Assembly: GCA_023460955.1 (NCBI GenBank)
Contig: JAEWOH010000063.1
Coordinates: 1-64,000, forward strand
From: Bacillota bacterium
Lineage (GTDB): Bacteria; Bacillota; Clostridia; Acetivibrionales; DSM-1351
Length of the DNA stretch: 64,000 bases
Direction: 5' to 3'
A program made the position numbers and the translations under genes. Each line of letters starts with the position of its first letter. Within the stretch, counting starts at the first letter, position 1. This document shows positions 8,932 to 16,580 of this stretch, piece by piece. The notes under the pieces are model-generated. The model was given only the letters and a program-made list of their open reading frames with translations. It was not told the DNA's origin and did not search any database.

Positions 8932-9533
8932 ACAGTCGTCCTCCTATCGGTTCCTTTTCGCAAATCGCCAATGGATAGAAAATTTTCTAAAATGGTTCTT
9001 CCCCTGGGGGTAAGGATTGATTCCGGATGAAATTGAACTCCGTAAACATCAGCAGCTCTGTGCTTAACACCCATTATTTCACCTGAACTATCCTCTGCTA
9101 TTACCAGTAACTCATCCGGAAGTGTCTCACGAAGCATTGCCAGCGAATGATATCTTGCGCCTTCAATAACAGGAGGGAGGCCTCTGAAAAGTTCACTTCC
9201 GTTAGCAATATGAATCAGGCTCATCTTACCGTGCATTAATTCCTTTGCATAGGATATTGTACCTCCGAAAACCTCGCAAATCGCCTGATGACCGAGGCAG
9301 ACTCCAAGGATTGGCAATTTCCCTGTGAAATGTCGTATAACCTCCTCGCATATTCCAGCGTCTTTAGGGCGTCCCGGCCCGGGAGAAATAATTAAATGTG
9401 ATGGATTAAGCCTTTCTATTTCGGATATAGTCAGTTCATCATTCCGTATTACCTTTATATCATTGTTTATAACTCCTACAAGCTGATAGAGATTATAGGA
9501 AAAGCTATCATAGTTATCAATTAATAAAATCAT
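8928..9533 (-). CDS. trpG: anthranilate synthase, glutamine amidotransferase subunit
   Basis: Class I amidotransferase that supplies ammonia to TrpE. Triad motifs are GVCLGHQAI (Cys nucleophile) and VQFHPESI (His, Glu); the oxyanion strand is LIISPGPGRPKDAG. A TTG at 9536 could extend it by one codon, but GGAG spacing favours the ATG at 9533, which shares one base with the trpE TGA. It could also serve a p-aminobenzoate synthase; no pabA is visible in the window. Confidence 0.95.
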   Translation of the reverse strand: MILLIDNYDSFSYNLYQLVGVINNDIKVIRNDELTISEIERLNPSHLIISPGPGRPKDAGICEEVIRHFTGKLPILGVCLGHQAICEVFGGTISYAKELMHGKMSLIHIANGSELFRGLPPVIEGARYHSLAMLRETLPDELLVIAEDSSGEIMGVKHRAADVYGVQFHPESILTPRGRTILENFLSIGDLRKGTDRRTTV

Positions 9534-10999
9534 CAAGTCAGCTCCTTTCCAGACAGCTCCAGTGCGTTAATAATTGCCTGGGCCTTATTTGCAGTTTCAA
9601 TGAATTCAGTTTCAGGCACACTGTCTGCAACTACCCCGCCGCCTGCCTGAACATAAACTTTATTGTCCTTCAGCACTGCAAACCTGATAGCAATGCAGGT
9701 ATCCATGTTTCCTGTAAAATCTATATAACCTATGGCGCCTCCGTATATTCCGCGACGGTGCCCTTCAACCTCATTTATAATCTGGCAGGCACGTATTTTG
9801 GGAGCTCCGGATAGTGTTCCAGCCGGGAGAAGTGCTGTTATGGCATCCAATTGGTCCAAGTTTGTGCGAAGCTTTCCTATAACCTTTGACTCAATATGAA
9901 TGACATGTGAGAATTTCCGTACGCTCAAGTAATCTTTGACTTCAACACTTCCGAATTCACTTATTCTCCCCAGGTCATTACGCCCCAGATCCACCAGCAT
10001 ATTGTGCTCGGCAAGCTCCTTTTCATCATTAAGCAGCTCATCAATCATCCTGAGATCCTCAGCATCGTTTTTTCCTCTGGGTTTGGTACCTGCTATAGGA
10101 AAGGTAGATAAGTTACCGTCCTGAAGCTTTATCAAGGTTTCGGGAGAAGTTCCGGTCAGCTCAAGGTCATTAAATTTTAAAAAGAACATATATGGTGAAG
10201 GGTTAGTAGTCCTCAAAACCCTATACGCATTAAAAAGGCTTCCCTCAAAGTCAGCTGACCTTCTATTTGACGGTACTGCCTGAAATATATCGCCCTCGTA
10301 TATATGGGACTTTACTTTTGATACCAAATTGCAATATTCTTCTTTACTGAATAATGCCTTGAAAGGGGAGAGTAATTTTGAATCCTGAGAGTTTACAGGC
10401 GGTGTTGCTTTGATTAAAGCCGTCAGTTCGTCAAGCTCCTTTGTAGCATGGATATAGTTGTCTTCCAGGTTATCCGTTTTTATATTGATAATAAGTATAA
10501 TTTTTTGTCTGAAATGGTCAAAGGCTATTACTTTATCAAAAAGCATCAGATCTACATCGTTGAAATTTGCATCATCGATACCGTCCAGCTTAAGTGATGA
10601 TTCACCATATTTGACATAATCATAAGCAAAATAGCCTACAAACCCTCCTGTAAAAGGTGGCAAAAATTCCAGACTGGGGCTTTTGTAATTCTTCAGTATT
10701 GCCCTGATATGGCTGTTCGGATCGGAGGTAAAAGTCTTGATTTCGGTATTCCCTCTGATCTCCAGTTGACCATCCTTACACTTGAGCTCGACTACAGGGT
10801 CGAAGCCCAGAAAGGAATACCGTCCCCATTTTTCTCCGCTTTCGACACTTTCCAGCAGATAATATCTGCTGCTGACAGATCGGATGCTTTGTAATACTGC
10901 AATTGGGGTTTTGATGTCGGAAAAAATTTCACGGCTTATTGGAATAACCGTATAGCCCTCTGATAAACTTTTTGCCTCTTGAAGACTTGGTTTGTACAT
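9533..10999 (-). CDS. trpE: anthranilate synthase component I
   Basis: Converts chorismate plus ammonia to anthranilate. 488 residues. The N-terminal LLESVES motif is the tryptophan feedback site. The chorismate-binding core has PFTGGFVGYFAYDYVKYGE, SPETLIKL, PIAGTKPRGK, HNMLVDLGRNDLGR and GALSGAPK-like TLSGAPKIRACQII. ATG 10999 follows AAGGAG. First gene of the trp operon, behind a T-box leader. The overlap with trpG couples the two subunits. Confidence 0.97.
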   Translation of the reverse strand: MYKPSLQEAKSLSEGYTVIPISREIFSDIKTPIAVLQSIRSVSSRYYLLESVESGEKWGRYSFLGFDPVVELKCKDGQLEIRGNTEIKTFTSDPNSHIRAILKNYKSPSLEFLPPFTGGFVGYFAYDYVKYGESSLKLDGIDDANFNDVDLMLFDKVIAFDHFRQKIILIINIKTDNLEDNYIHATKELDELTALIKATPPVNSQDSKLLSPFKALFSKEEYCNLVSKVKSHIYEGDIFQAVPSNRRSADFEGSLFNAYRVLRTTNPSPYMFFLKFNDLELTGTSPETLIKLQDGNLSTFPIAGTKPRGKNDAEDLRMIDELLNDEKELAEHNMLVDLGRNDLGRISEFGSVEVKDYLSVRKFSHVIHIESKVIGKLRTNLDQLDAITALLPAGTLSGAPKIRACQIINEVEGHRRGIYGGAIGYIDFTGNMDTCIAIRFAVLKDNKVYVQAGGGVVADSVPETEFIETANKAQAIINALELSGKELT

Positions 11000-11099
11000 A
11001 TCATCGCTCCTTTATAAGATTTATTAGGCTTACTCCTGTTAATTCAACTTAATTCAGCTTAGATTGACAGGAATAGCAGGGAAGCCCCTGGCTGTAAAA

Positions 11100-11425
11100 T
11101 AAAAACACCCGCCCATGACTGGAAATATAAGTCAAGGACGAGTGTATAATTCACCCGCGGTGCCACCTTGTTTTGTAAGATAAATAAACCTTACACACTT
11201 AGAAATACAAACATATTTCCCACATATAACGCTTGTGCTGCGTCGCAGAATACTTTGAAGAATAGTTCTTCATTTGACTGCGCCCTCCGTGGTCCATTTG
11301 ATGTACTGCGTTCTGCGGGGCTCTCAGCTTCCCCCGCTCTCTGTAAGTGCACGTCCGGAATAGTTAATATTCCAACACCGTTATCTCCACTTCGACGGTT
11401 TAAAGGGCAGATATTTAATTACTAT
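11100..11425 (-). promoter_or_regulatory. tryptophan T-box riboswitch leader of the trp operon
   Basis: Read on the minus strand, the conserved T-box AAGGTGGCACCGCGG lies at 11169-11155. It is followed by a terminator stem (ACACTCGTCC with GGGCGGGTGT, plus-strand 11101-11145) and a U-run. Upstream a stem I with an AGAGAG...GCTGAGAG core is visible. The candidate specifier is TGG at 11296-11294, followed by ACCACGGAGGG, which matches tRNA-Trp. Uncharged tRNA-Trp should stabilise the antiterminator and allow trpE expression. Confidence 0.93.
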
Positions 11426-11426
11426 T

Positions 11427-11455
11427 AGCTTACAACCGAAATTTCCATTTGTCAA
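11427..11455 (-). promoter_or_regulatory. trp operon promoter
   Basis: TTGACA (11455-11450) is followed after 17 bases by TAAGCT, a weak -10, just before the T-box leader. The position fits transcription starting near 11420. Confidence 0.55.
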
Positions 11456-11519
11456 TATGGAAAAATGAGTAAATTAATGAAATGTTTAAAAGTAATTTAA
11501 ATAATATGTTATTTGTACT

Positions 11520-12298
11520 CCCGTACAAGTTTGAAAAAATGTATCGCACCCAAAGCAGCTGCTTGAATTACAAACGGCTCATATCAGACCCCTTATCCGT
11601 CGCACAAAAAGTCACTTCCTGTGCCTCTTGTGCTCAAAGCGTCGTCCTGCCGCTTTGACGGCTAAATGGACTGATACTCGCCTTGAAATTCAGCATCTGC
11701 TTTTAACCGTGCTTCCCATTTTTTCAGAACTGTACTTGCGTACACAAACTTATTTATTACTAAATTAACTTGTTATCACATTTCAAGCGCTTGCCTGTGC
11801 CCGTACAAGTTTGAAAAAATGTATCGCACCCAAAGCAGTTTCTTGAATTACAGACGGTTCATATCAGATCATTTACCGTCGCACAGCAAGGCACCTCCTG
11901 TGCCTCTTGTGCTCAAAGCGTCGTCCTGCCGCTTTGACGGCTAAATGGACTGATACTCGCCTTGAAATTCAGCACCTGCTTTTAACCGTGCGTCCCATTT
12001 TTTCAGAACTGTACTTACGTACACAAACTTATTTATTATTAAATTAACTAGTTATCACATTTCAAGCGCTTGCCTGCGCCCGTACAAGTTTGAAAAAATG
12101 TATCGCACCCAAAGCATCTGCTTTTAACCGTGCTTCACATTTTTTCAGAACTGTACTCGCGTACACTAATTCATTTATTAATAAATAACTAGTTATCATA
12201 TTTCAAACGCGTGCCTGTGCCCGTACAAGTGTGAAAAAATGTATCGCACCCAAAGCAGTTGCTTGAATTACAGACGGCTCATATCAGGACACACTTTA
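11520..12298. repeat. block of ~280-bp intergenic tandem repeats
   Basis: Four units begin with CCCGTACAAG: 11520-11799 and 11800-12078 (full, roughly nine in ten bases identical by eye), 12079-12219 (about half is missing) and 12220-12298 (start only). Each full unit contains CAAAGCG/CGCTTTG around nine bases, TGTAC/GTACA around four bases, and the palindrome CAAGCGCTTG. The deletion in unit 3 joins two AGCA microhomologies. On the minus strand each full unit carries a 27-codon open frame (unit 1: 11745-11662, ending ...EFQGEYQSI), but the differences between copies there change amino acids. No IS-like ends or transposase were seen. Confidence 0.85.
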
Positions 12299-12301
12299 TG
12301 G

Positions 12302-12925
12302 TCAAAATATAATTTGATATGCTCCTACTGCTATCAGCAGCAGCCCGGATATGATTGTGGCCTGATCCCCGAGAAACTTTGCAGCCCATCTCCTGCCTAT
12401 GACAGCCCCAAGTGATATAGTCAAAAGGCTGAATAACACAACGGCTGTTGAAAGTACAGCTATATTCACACCCGTCATGCCTGCACCGAAGCCTGTTCCG
12501 AGGCAGTTGACCGCTAGAGCAACTCCCAACAGGATGGATTCTCTTAAAGATATATCACCTGAATAATCTCTATCAGCAAGACCCGGATCATCCATAACTG
12601 CCCTTAATTCACCGATATATTGGTTACCGTTCTGATGCTGGCTATGTGTCTTTTTTCTGTTATGCAAATAACTGATAATAGTATACAACCCCATGGCACT
12701 TACTATGGAACCACCTATAATATTACCGAAATAGCTTGGGAAATAATCGGCAAGAATACTTCCCAGGAAACTTGAAAACAAAGTTGCAATACCTGAAAAT
12801 AATGCAATTGCAAAGTTTGATTTAAAGGGAACACTGATTTTTCTGGCTCCGTAAGCAAGGCCAATAACCATGTTATCGAGATTTGGTGCTAAACATAGTA
12901 AAAATATTGATAGTAAATAAACCAC
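12302..12925 (-). CDS. ytaF: sporulation membrane protein YtaF (MntP-like family)
   Basis: A 207-residue membrane protein with about six hydrophobic helices in two similar halves. It opens LLSIFLLCLAPNLDNMVIGLAYGAR and the second half has GVALAVNCLGTGFGAGMTG; the paired acidic/Asn residues are typical of the MntP/YtaF relatives. YtaF is a mother-cell sporulation protein of unknown transport function. A cytoplasmic linker of ~50 residues rich in Asp/Ser/His separates the halves. The start is GTG 12925 with GAGGTG eight bases upstream; that site is buried in a palindrome (12932-12970). Confidence 0.8.
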   Translation of the reverse strand: MVYLLSIFLLCLAPNLDNMVIGLAYGARKISVPFKSNFAIALFSGIATLFSSFLGSILADYFPSYFGNIIGGSIVSAMGLYTIISYLHNRKKTHSQHQNGNQYIGELRAVMDDPGLADRDYSGDISLRESILLGVALAVNCLGTGFGAGMTGVNIAVLSTAVVLFSLLTISLGAVIGRRWAAKFLGDQATIISGLLLIAVGAYQIIF

Positions 12926-12931
12926 GTAAAA

Positions 12932-12970
12932 ATCACCTCACTGGTCAGTATATTGACCTGTTGAGGTGAT
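12932..12970. promoter_or_regulatory. palindrome covering the ytaF ribosome-binding site
   Basis: ATCACCTCA (12932-12940) and TGAGGTGAT (12962-12970) are perfect inverted arms, with inner arms GGTCA and TGACC. In the minus-strand mRNA the downstream arm contains the Shine-Dalgarno GAGGTGAT of ytaF, so the stem would hide it. It is not followed by a U-run, so it is not a terminator. It could instead be a dimeric protein's operator. Confidence 0.7.
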
Positions 12971-13015
12971 AGTGTATGTCCGCCGAAAATGTTGATGCTG
13001 CAAATTACCAATGCA

Positions 13016-13603
13016 TCATTTTTTATCTTTGTCAGTACCTTTCAAAGTATCATTGTTTAGAGTTAAAAGTATTTTCTCTGCTGCAATTTTGCGGGCGTTT
13101 GCTTCGCTGGTCAGCTGAAGGGCAAATAATCTTAGATGGGTTTCAAAGTCTTCCTCCGGAAGTTGACTGATGATGCCTTCCAACTTTTGAGATGTTTCAC
13201 TGAAGGCCTGATCCTGAAGCTTGGTCAGTTCTTCAAAAAAGCTTTGAAACTTCTGCTCATCAGTTAGATTAATCAAGGAGCCTGCAATTAGTGGTATGGG
13301 GAGTATGGGCTTTAACATTGACATTATATAGAGTGAGACAAGGTGTGCTCGATCGTATTTCTTGTTTACCGGGCGTTTTAAATATCCTTCTTTAACATAA
13401 TTATTGACCATGCTGGAGGTTATAACCTTACCCGACTCTTCAGTGGAAAAAAGCTTTAATAAACGTTCGAGATAAGTTACAACCTGATCCATATATAGAT
13501 CTATACCGGGAAATTGGTTCCAGGGCTCAGTTTTATATTCTTTCAAGGAAGTTGAAAAATCTGTCAGTTCATTTTTTATATTTGCTAAATTACTATTGTC
13601 CAT
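13016..13603 (-). CDS. DUF1836 domain protein
   Basis: 195 residues, soluble. The central part WNQFPGIDLYMDQVVTYLERLL, VITSSMVNNYVKEGYLKRP and KKYDRAHLVSLYIMSMLKPILPI matches the DUF1836 pattern, a small family with a winged-helix-like N-terminal part. The function is not established; DNA binding is plausible. A TTG at 13618 is possible, but GGAGG lies just after it, so ATG 13603 is the start. It sits upstream of ytaF on the same strand, 90 bp away. Confidence 0.75.
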   Translation of the reverse strand: MDNSNLANIKNELTDFSTSLKEYKTEPWNQFPGIDLYMDQVVTYLERLLKLFSTEESGKVITSSMVNNYVKEGYLKRPVNKKYDRAHLVSLYIMSMLKPILPIPLIAGSLINLTDEQKFQSFFEELTKLQDQAFSETSQKLEGIISQLPEEDFETHLRLFALQLTSEANARKIAAEKILLTLNNDTLKGTDKDKK

Positions 13604-13927
13604 ATAAGCCTCCTGCAATTAGTTATGCTAATTATATCATATAGAGTGAGAAACACAATGTAATGGTAATCACTCTTGACAAATGCAATTAACACATGTA
13701 ACATAGTATTGAAAACTAGATGAAATATTTAATAAAAAAACATAACGCATATATGATTATTGTGCAGTTGTGCTAAAATATTAATTAAGTGCTTAGTACA
13801 GAATAACTGTGAGAAAAAATCTTATAGAATAAATAAATTATGTTCAGCAATTTTGAGTTATTGATTAGACAAAAGGAAATAATAATTATACAATTATAAA
13901 ATGCAGGAAATGGAAGGTGATAAGAGT
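13604..13927. other. AT-rich divergent intergenic region
   Basis: About 320 bases between the DUF1836 gene and the SGNH hydrolase. It is very AT-rich. I see no convincing promoter pair, RNA structure or small ORF beyond the GGAAGGTGAT ribosome site at the right edge. Confidence 0.5.
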
Positions 13928-14617
13928 ATGGAGTTAGATAACAGAAAAATCACAATTTGGGGAGATTCCATTTTAAAGGGAGTGGTCCTTGATGATTTGG
14001 ACGGTAGATATAAGGTCCTGAAAAATAGCTGTGTTAATAAGTTTGCAGAAATAACAGGCTGTCTTTTGAAGAATAATGCGTACTTTGGTATGACTTCTAC
14101 AAAAGCCTTTAATAGGATTACAGGTTCTTTGGATAAAGAACTGATTGATAAGAATGATATAGTAATTATTGAATTCGGAGGCAACGATTGTGACTATAAC
14201 TGGTCAGAGGTTTCGGCCGATCCGGAAGCTGAACACCAGCCAAAGACCACAATTACTGCGTTCAAGAATTCTTTGCAGAATATTATTACGGTTTTCAAAG
14301 AAAAGGGAGTAACACCTATACTAATGAATCTTCCTCCTCTTGAGCCCGAGAAATATTTCAACTGGCTTTCAAAGGGCCTGAACAAAGAAAATATCCTCCA
14401 CTTTCTGGGCGATGTAGCAAGGATATACAGATGGCAGGAAGCCTATAATAATGCCGTGGAATGGGTTGCCAGACAAAATAGCTGCAGACTTATAAATGTA
14501 AGAGAGAACTTCCTGATAACTCAGAACTACAGTTCCCAGTTTTGCTCCGACGGAATACATCCGAATGAGCGGGGACACAAAAAAATACTTGAAGCAATGC
14601 TTGAGTTTGCTTTTTAA
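13928..14617 (+). CDS. SGNH/GDSL-family hydrolase
   Basis: A 229-residue cytoplasmic esterase or acylhydrolase. Block I is WGDSILKG with the Ser nucleophile, block II has the Gly in FGMTSTKAF, block III is EFGGNDCDYNW with Asn, and block V is SDGIHPNERGH with the Asp-His pair. No signal peptide. A frame opens at 13901, but GGAAGGTGAT just before ATG 13928 sets the start. The substrate is unknown; relatives act on lipids, sugar esters or peptidoglycan acetyl groups. It is monocistronic, closed by a terminator. Confidence 0.85.
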   Translation: MELDNRKITIWGDSILKGVVLDDLDGRYKVLKNSCVNKFAEITGCLLKNNAYFGMTSTKAFNRITGSLDKELIDKNDIVIIEFGGNDCDYNWSEVSADPEAEHQPKTTITAFKNSLQNIITVFKEKGVTPILMNLPPLEPEKYFNWLSKGLNKENILHFLGDVARIYRWQEAYNNAVEWVARQNSCRLINVRENFLITQNYSSQFCSDGIHPNERGHKKILEAMLEFAF

Positions 14618-14622
14618 TGAAA

Positions 14623-14682
14623 AATACCGAGCAGTCCACAGATATAATACATACTATGTACCGCTCGGTATTATATTTTTAT
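14623..14682. terminator. bidirectional terminator
   Basis: AATACCGAGC (14623-14632) pairs with GCTCGGTATT (14663-14672), with an inner TACATA/TATGTA stem. T-rich tracts follow on the plus strand, and a TTTTT follows on the minus strand. It separates the convergent SGNH and TPR genes. Confidence 0.8.
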
Positions 14683-14691
14683 TTATTAGTA

Positions 14692-15393
14692 TTACCGGCT
14701 TGTCAGTTCTGAAAGCTTATTGTCAATATCAGCTTTTGTAACTCCTGAAAGGTAGTTGGGTTTGAGCTCCTGAGCCTTTTTCAGCATTTCAATTGCTTTT
14801 TCGCTGTCACCCTGCTTTTCAAGCACTAGAGCATAATCATAATATGCTTCGGGAAATTTAGGGCTTTGTGACATCAGTTTAGAGAAAACCTCATTCGCAT
14901 TTCTCTGGTCGTCAAGCAGGTAGTATGTTTGTCCAAGATTATCAAGGATGACCCCGCTGGTAGCATTGTAATCAAGGGCTTCAAGATTAAATCTCAGTGC
15001 TTTTTCCAGATCGCCCTTAAGGTTATATAAATACCCCAGACTTCCATAGATATTAGTATTTTTATAGGTCTTAATTGTATTTTCCAGGATTGAAATAGCC
15101 TCGTCCAGCTTACCTTGCTTCCAAAGGCATAGGGCGTAATTTGAATTAATATTATTAAGCTCGTTATTTGTCGCTTTCGGAGATCTTAGCTGTTCTTCAA
15201 ATATTTTTGTAGCCTCATCAAGCCTTCCCTGCTTCAGAAGGAGGTATCCGTATGTAGTTACAACACTTCCTTTAGCAGCGCCTGATGTATATGCTTTTCC
15301 TAGATAATTCAAGGTTCCTTCTGTATTACCTGCAGCATAAGCACGGTTTGCTTTGATAATGTAATAGGTTGATTTGAGTTTTCCAAATAGCAT
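14692..15393 (-). CDS. tetratricopeptide repeat protein
   Basis: 233 residues made of about five or six TPR helices pairs from residue ~20 to 225, for example LLKQGRLDEATKIFEEQL, LWKQGKLDEAISILEN, LYNLKGDLEKALRFNLEAL and VLEKQGDSEKAIEMLKKAQ. No signal peptide or membrane segment was seen. TPRs mediate protein contacts; no partner can be deduced. It ends near the shared terminator and is transcribed away from the nucleoid-associated protein gene. Confidence 0.85.
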   Translation of the reverse strand: MLFGKLKSTYYIIKANRAYAAGNTEGTLNYLGKAYTSGAAKGSVVTTYGYLLLKQGRLDEATKIFEEQLRSPKATNNELNNINSNYALCLWKQGKLDEAISILENTIKTYKNTNIYGSLGYLYNLKGDLEKALRFNLEALDYNATSGVILDNLGQTYYLLDDQRNANEVFSKLMSQSPKFPEAYYDYALVLEKQGDSEKAIEMLKKAQELKPNYLSGVTKADIDNKLSELTSR

Positions 15394-15566
15394 ATTGCCT
15401 CCACAGTAGTTACAGTTCTAAATAATTATATTAACCTTAACAATTTATCGAATTTAATTATATCAAATAGTGTCCAAATGTACAGGTGTTTTGCTATAAT
15501 AAGGATTGGTCAAATTAAGATTGATTAATAGGCATTTTACAATTTAATTACTATTGAGGTGCACAA

Positions 15567-16580
15567 ATGGAATATGATATTCATATTAAAAAAGCGGTAT
15601 TACATATTTTAGATACAAGTATTAATTTTCCGGTATACTCAAACAGTGAGCTGGAGCTTAACGGTGAGATTTCAGAATTCCTTGAAAAGCATATCGCTAA
15701 GATACTTGAAGACCCAAATCTCAAAAAGGCTCAGTTTATAGGACAGGTAAATTCTGCACGAGATATATGTGCAGCAGTTAAAAATGATGAAAACTGCTTT
15801 CTGGAAGCCAGCAGTGCTCTAGGTGAAATGATTTTTGAAATAATGCGGAAAAATGTTGAGATCACACCTGCAGACCTGATATGCTGTTTGTTTTATATAA
15901 ATAATGAACAGTTTTTAGGGATATTAAAGCTAAATTATAAAACAGGCTTTACTCATTATGTAAATCAGCTTGAGGAAGGGACAAGCAATTCTATCATTAG
16001 GCATAAGACTTTGCTCCCATCTGATGGGCAGAAAGTGGACGAAGCCGTACTAATTAGCATGGAAACAGGTCATCTTAAGCTGCTGGAAAAGCTTTATGAA
16101 ATAAATGGGGCTAAAGAATTTTATTTGTCTCAATATATTTTTAATTGCTCTACAGACTTATCAGATAATCAGAAACTAAAAATAATTGACAATGTAACTA
16201 AGAAAATAAATAAGAAGTATTATGATGAAGATTTTGAAAAGGTTGCAAAGCTAAAAAAGGCAGTTTCGGATAGCATAGAAGAGAACAAGGAAATAAGAGT
16301 GGAGGCATTAGCCGAGGAAATATTCGAAACCAATCTGGCAGTAAGGGAAGAATATATTCAGGAAATTCAAAAAGCAGGACTTAAAGATGAGCCCATTGAA
16401 ATTCCTGAAAAAATAGCAGAAAAGAAATTTAAAACCCATAGAATAAAAACAGATACAGGTATAGAAATCAACTTCCCTTTAAGCTACTACGACAATAGGG
16501 AAATGATAGAATTCTTTAATAATCCTGACGGATCAATCTCTATAGTAATCAAGAATGTAAGCAAGATTATGAATAAATAG
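15567..16580 (+). CDS. nucleoid-associated protein (NdpA/37-kDa family)
   Basis: 337 residues. The opening MEYDIHIKKAVLHILDT, then SSALGEMIFEIMRKN and DLICCLFYINNEQFLGILKLNYK, match the NA37 family of nucleoid-associated proteins known from E. coli YejK. A charged C-terminal half (DEDFEKVAKLKKAV... IEFFNNPDGSISIVIKNV) follows. The role in clostridia is not established. It starts at ATG 15567 behind GAGGTG. It ends exactly where the opposing sulfatase gene ends, with no intervening base. Confidence 0.8.
   Translation: MEYDIHIKKAVLHILDTSINFPVYSNSELELNGEISEFLEKHIAKILEDPNLKKAQFIGQVNSARDICAAVKNDENCFLEASSALGEMIFEIMRKNVEITPADLICCLFYINNEQFLGILKLNYKTGFTHYVNQLEEGTSNSIIRHKTLLPSDGQKVDEAVLISMETGHLKLLEKLYEINGAKEFYLSQYIFNCSTDLSDNQKLKIIDNVTKKINKKYYDEDFEKVAKLKKAVSDSIEENKEIRVEALAEEIFETNLAVREEYIQEIQKAGLKDEPIEIPEKIAEKKFKTHRIKTDTGIEINFPLSYYDNREMIEFFNNPDGSISIVIKNVSKIMNK

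Noticed and set aside
11662..11745. 27-codon minus-strand ORF in the repeat units (ending EFQGEYQSI)
   Set aside because: No ribosome site, and the three differences between copies are all amino-acid changing, which does not fit a selected peptide.
11520..12298. CRISPR array
   Set aside because: Units are ~280 bp without a short constant repeat or unique spacers, and no cas genes are in the window.
12976..13170. Plus-strand 64-codon ORF right after a GAGGTGAT site
   Set aside because: It is the antisense of the DUF1836 gene over nearly all its length, shows no recognisable protein features, and its ribosome site is just the second arm of the palindrome.
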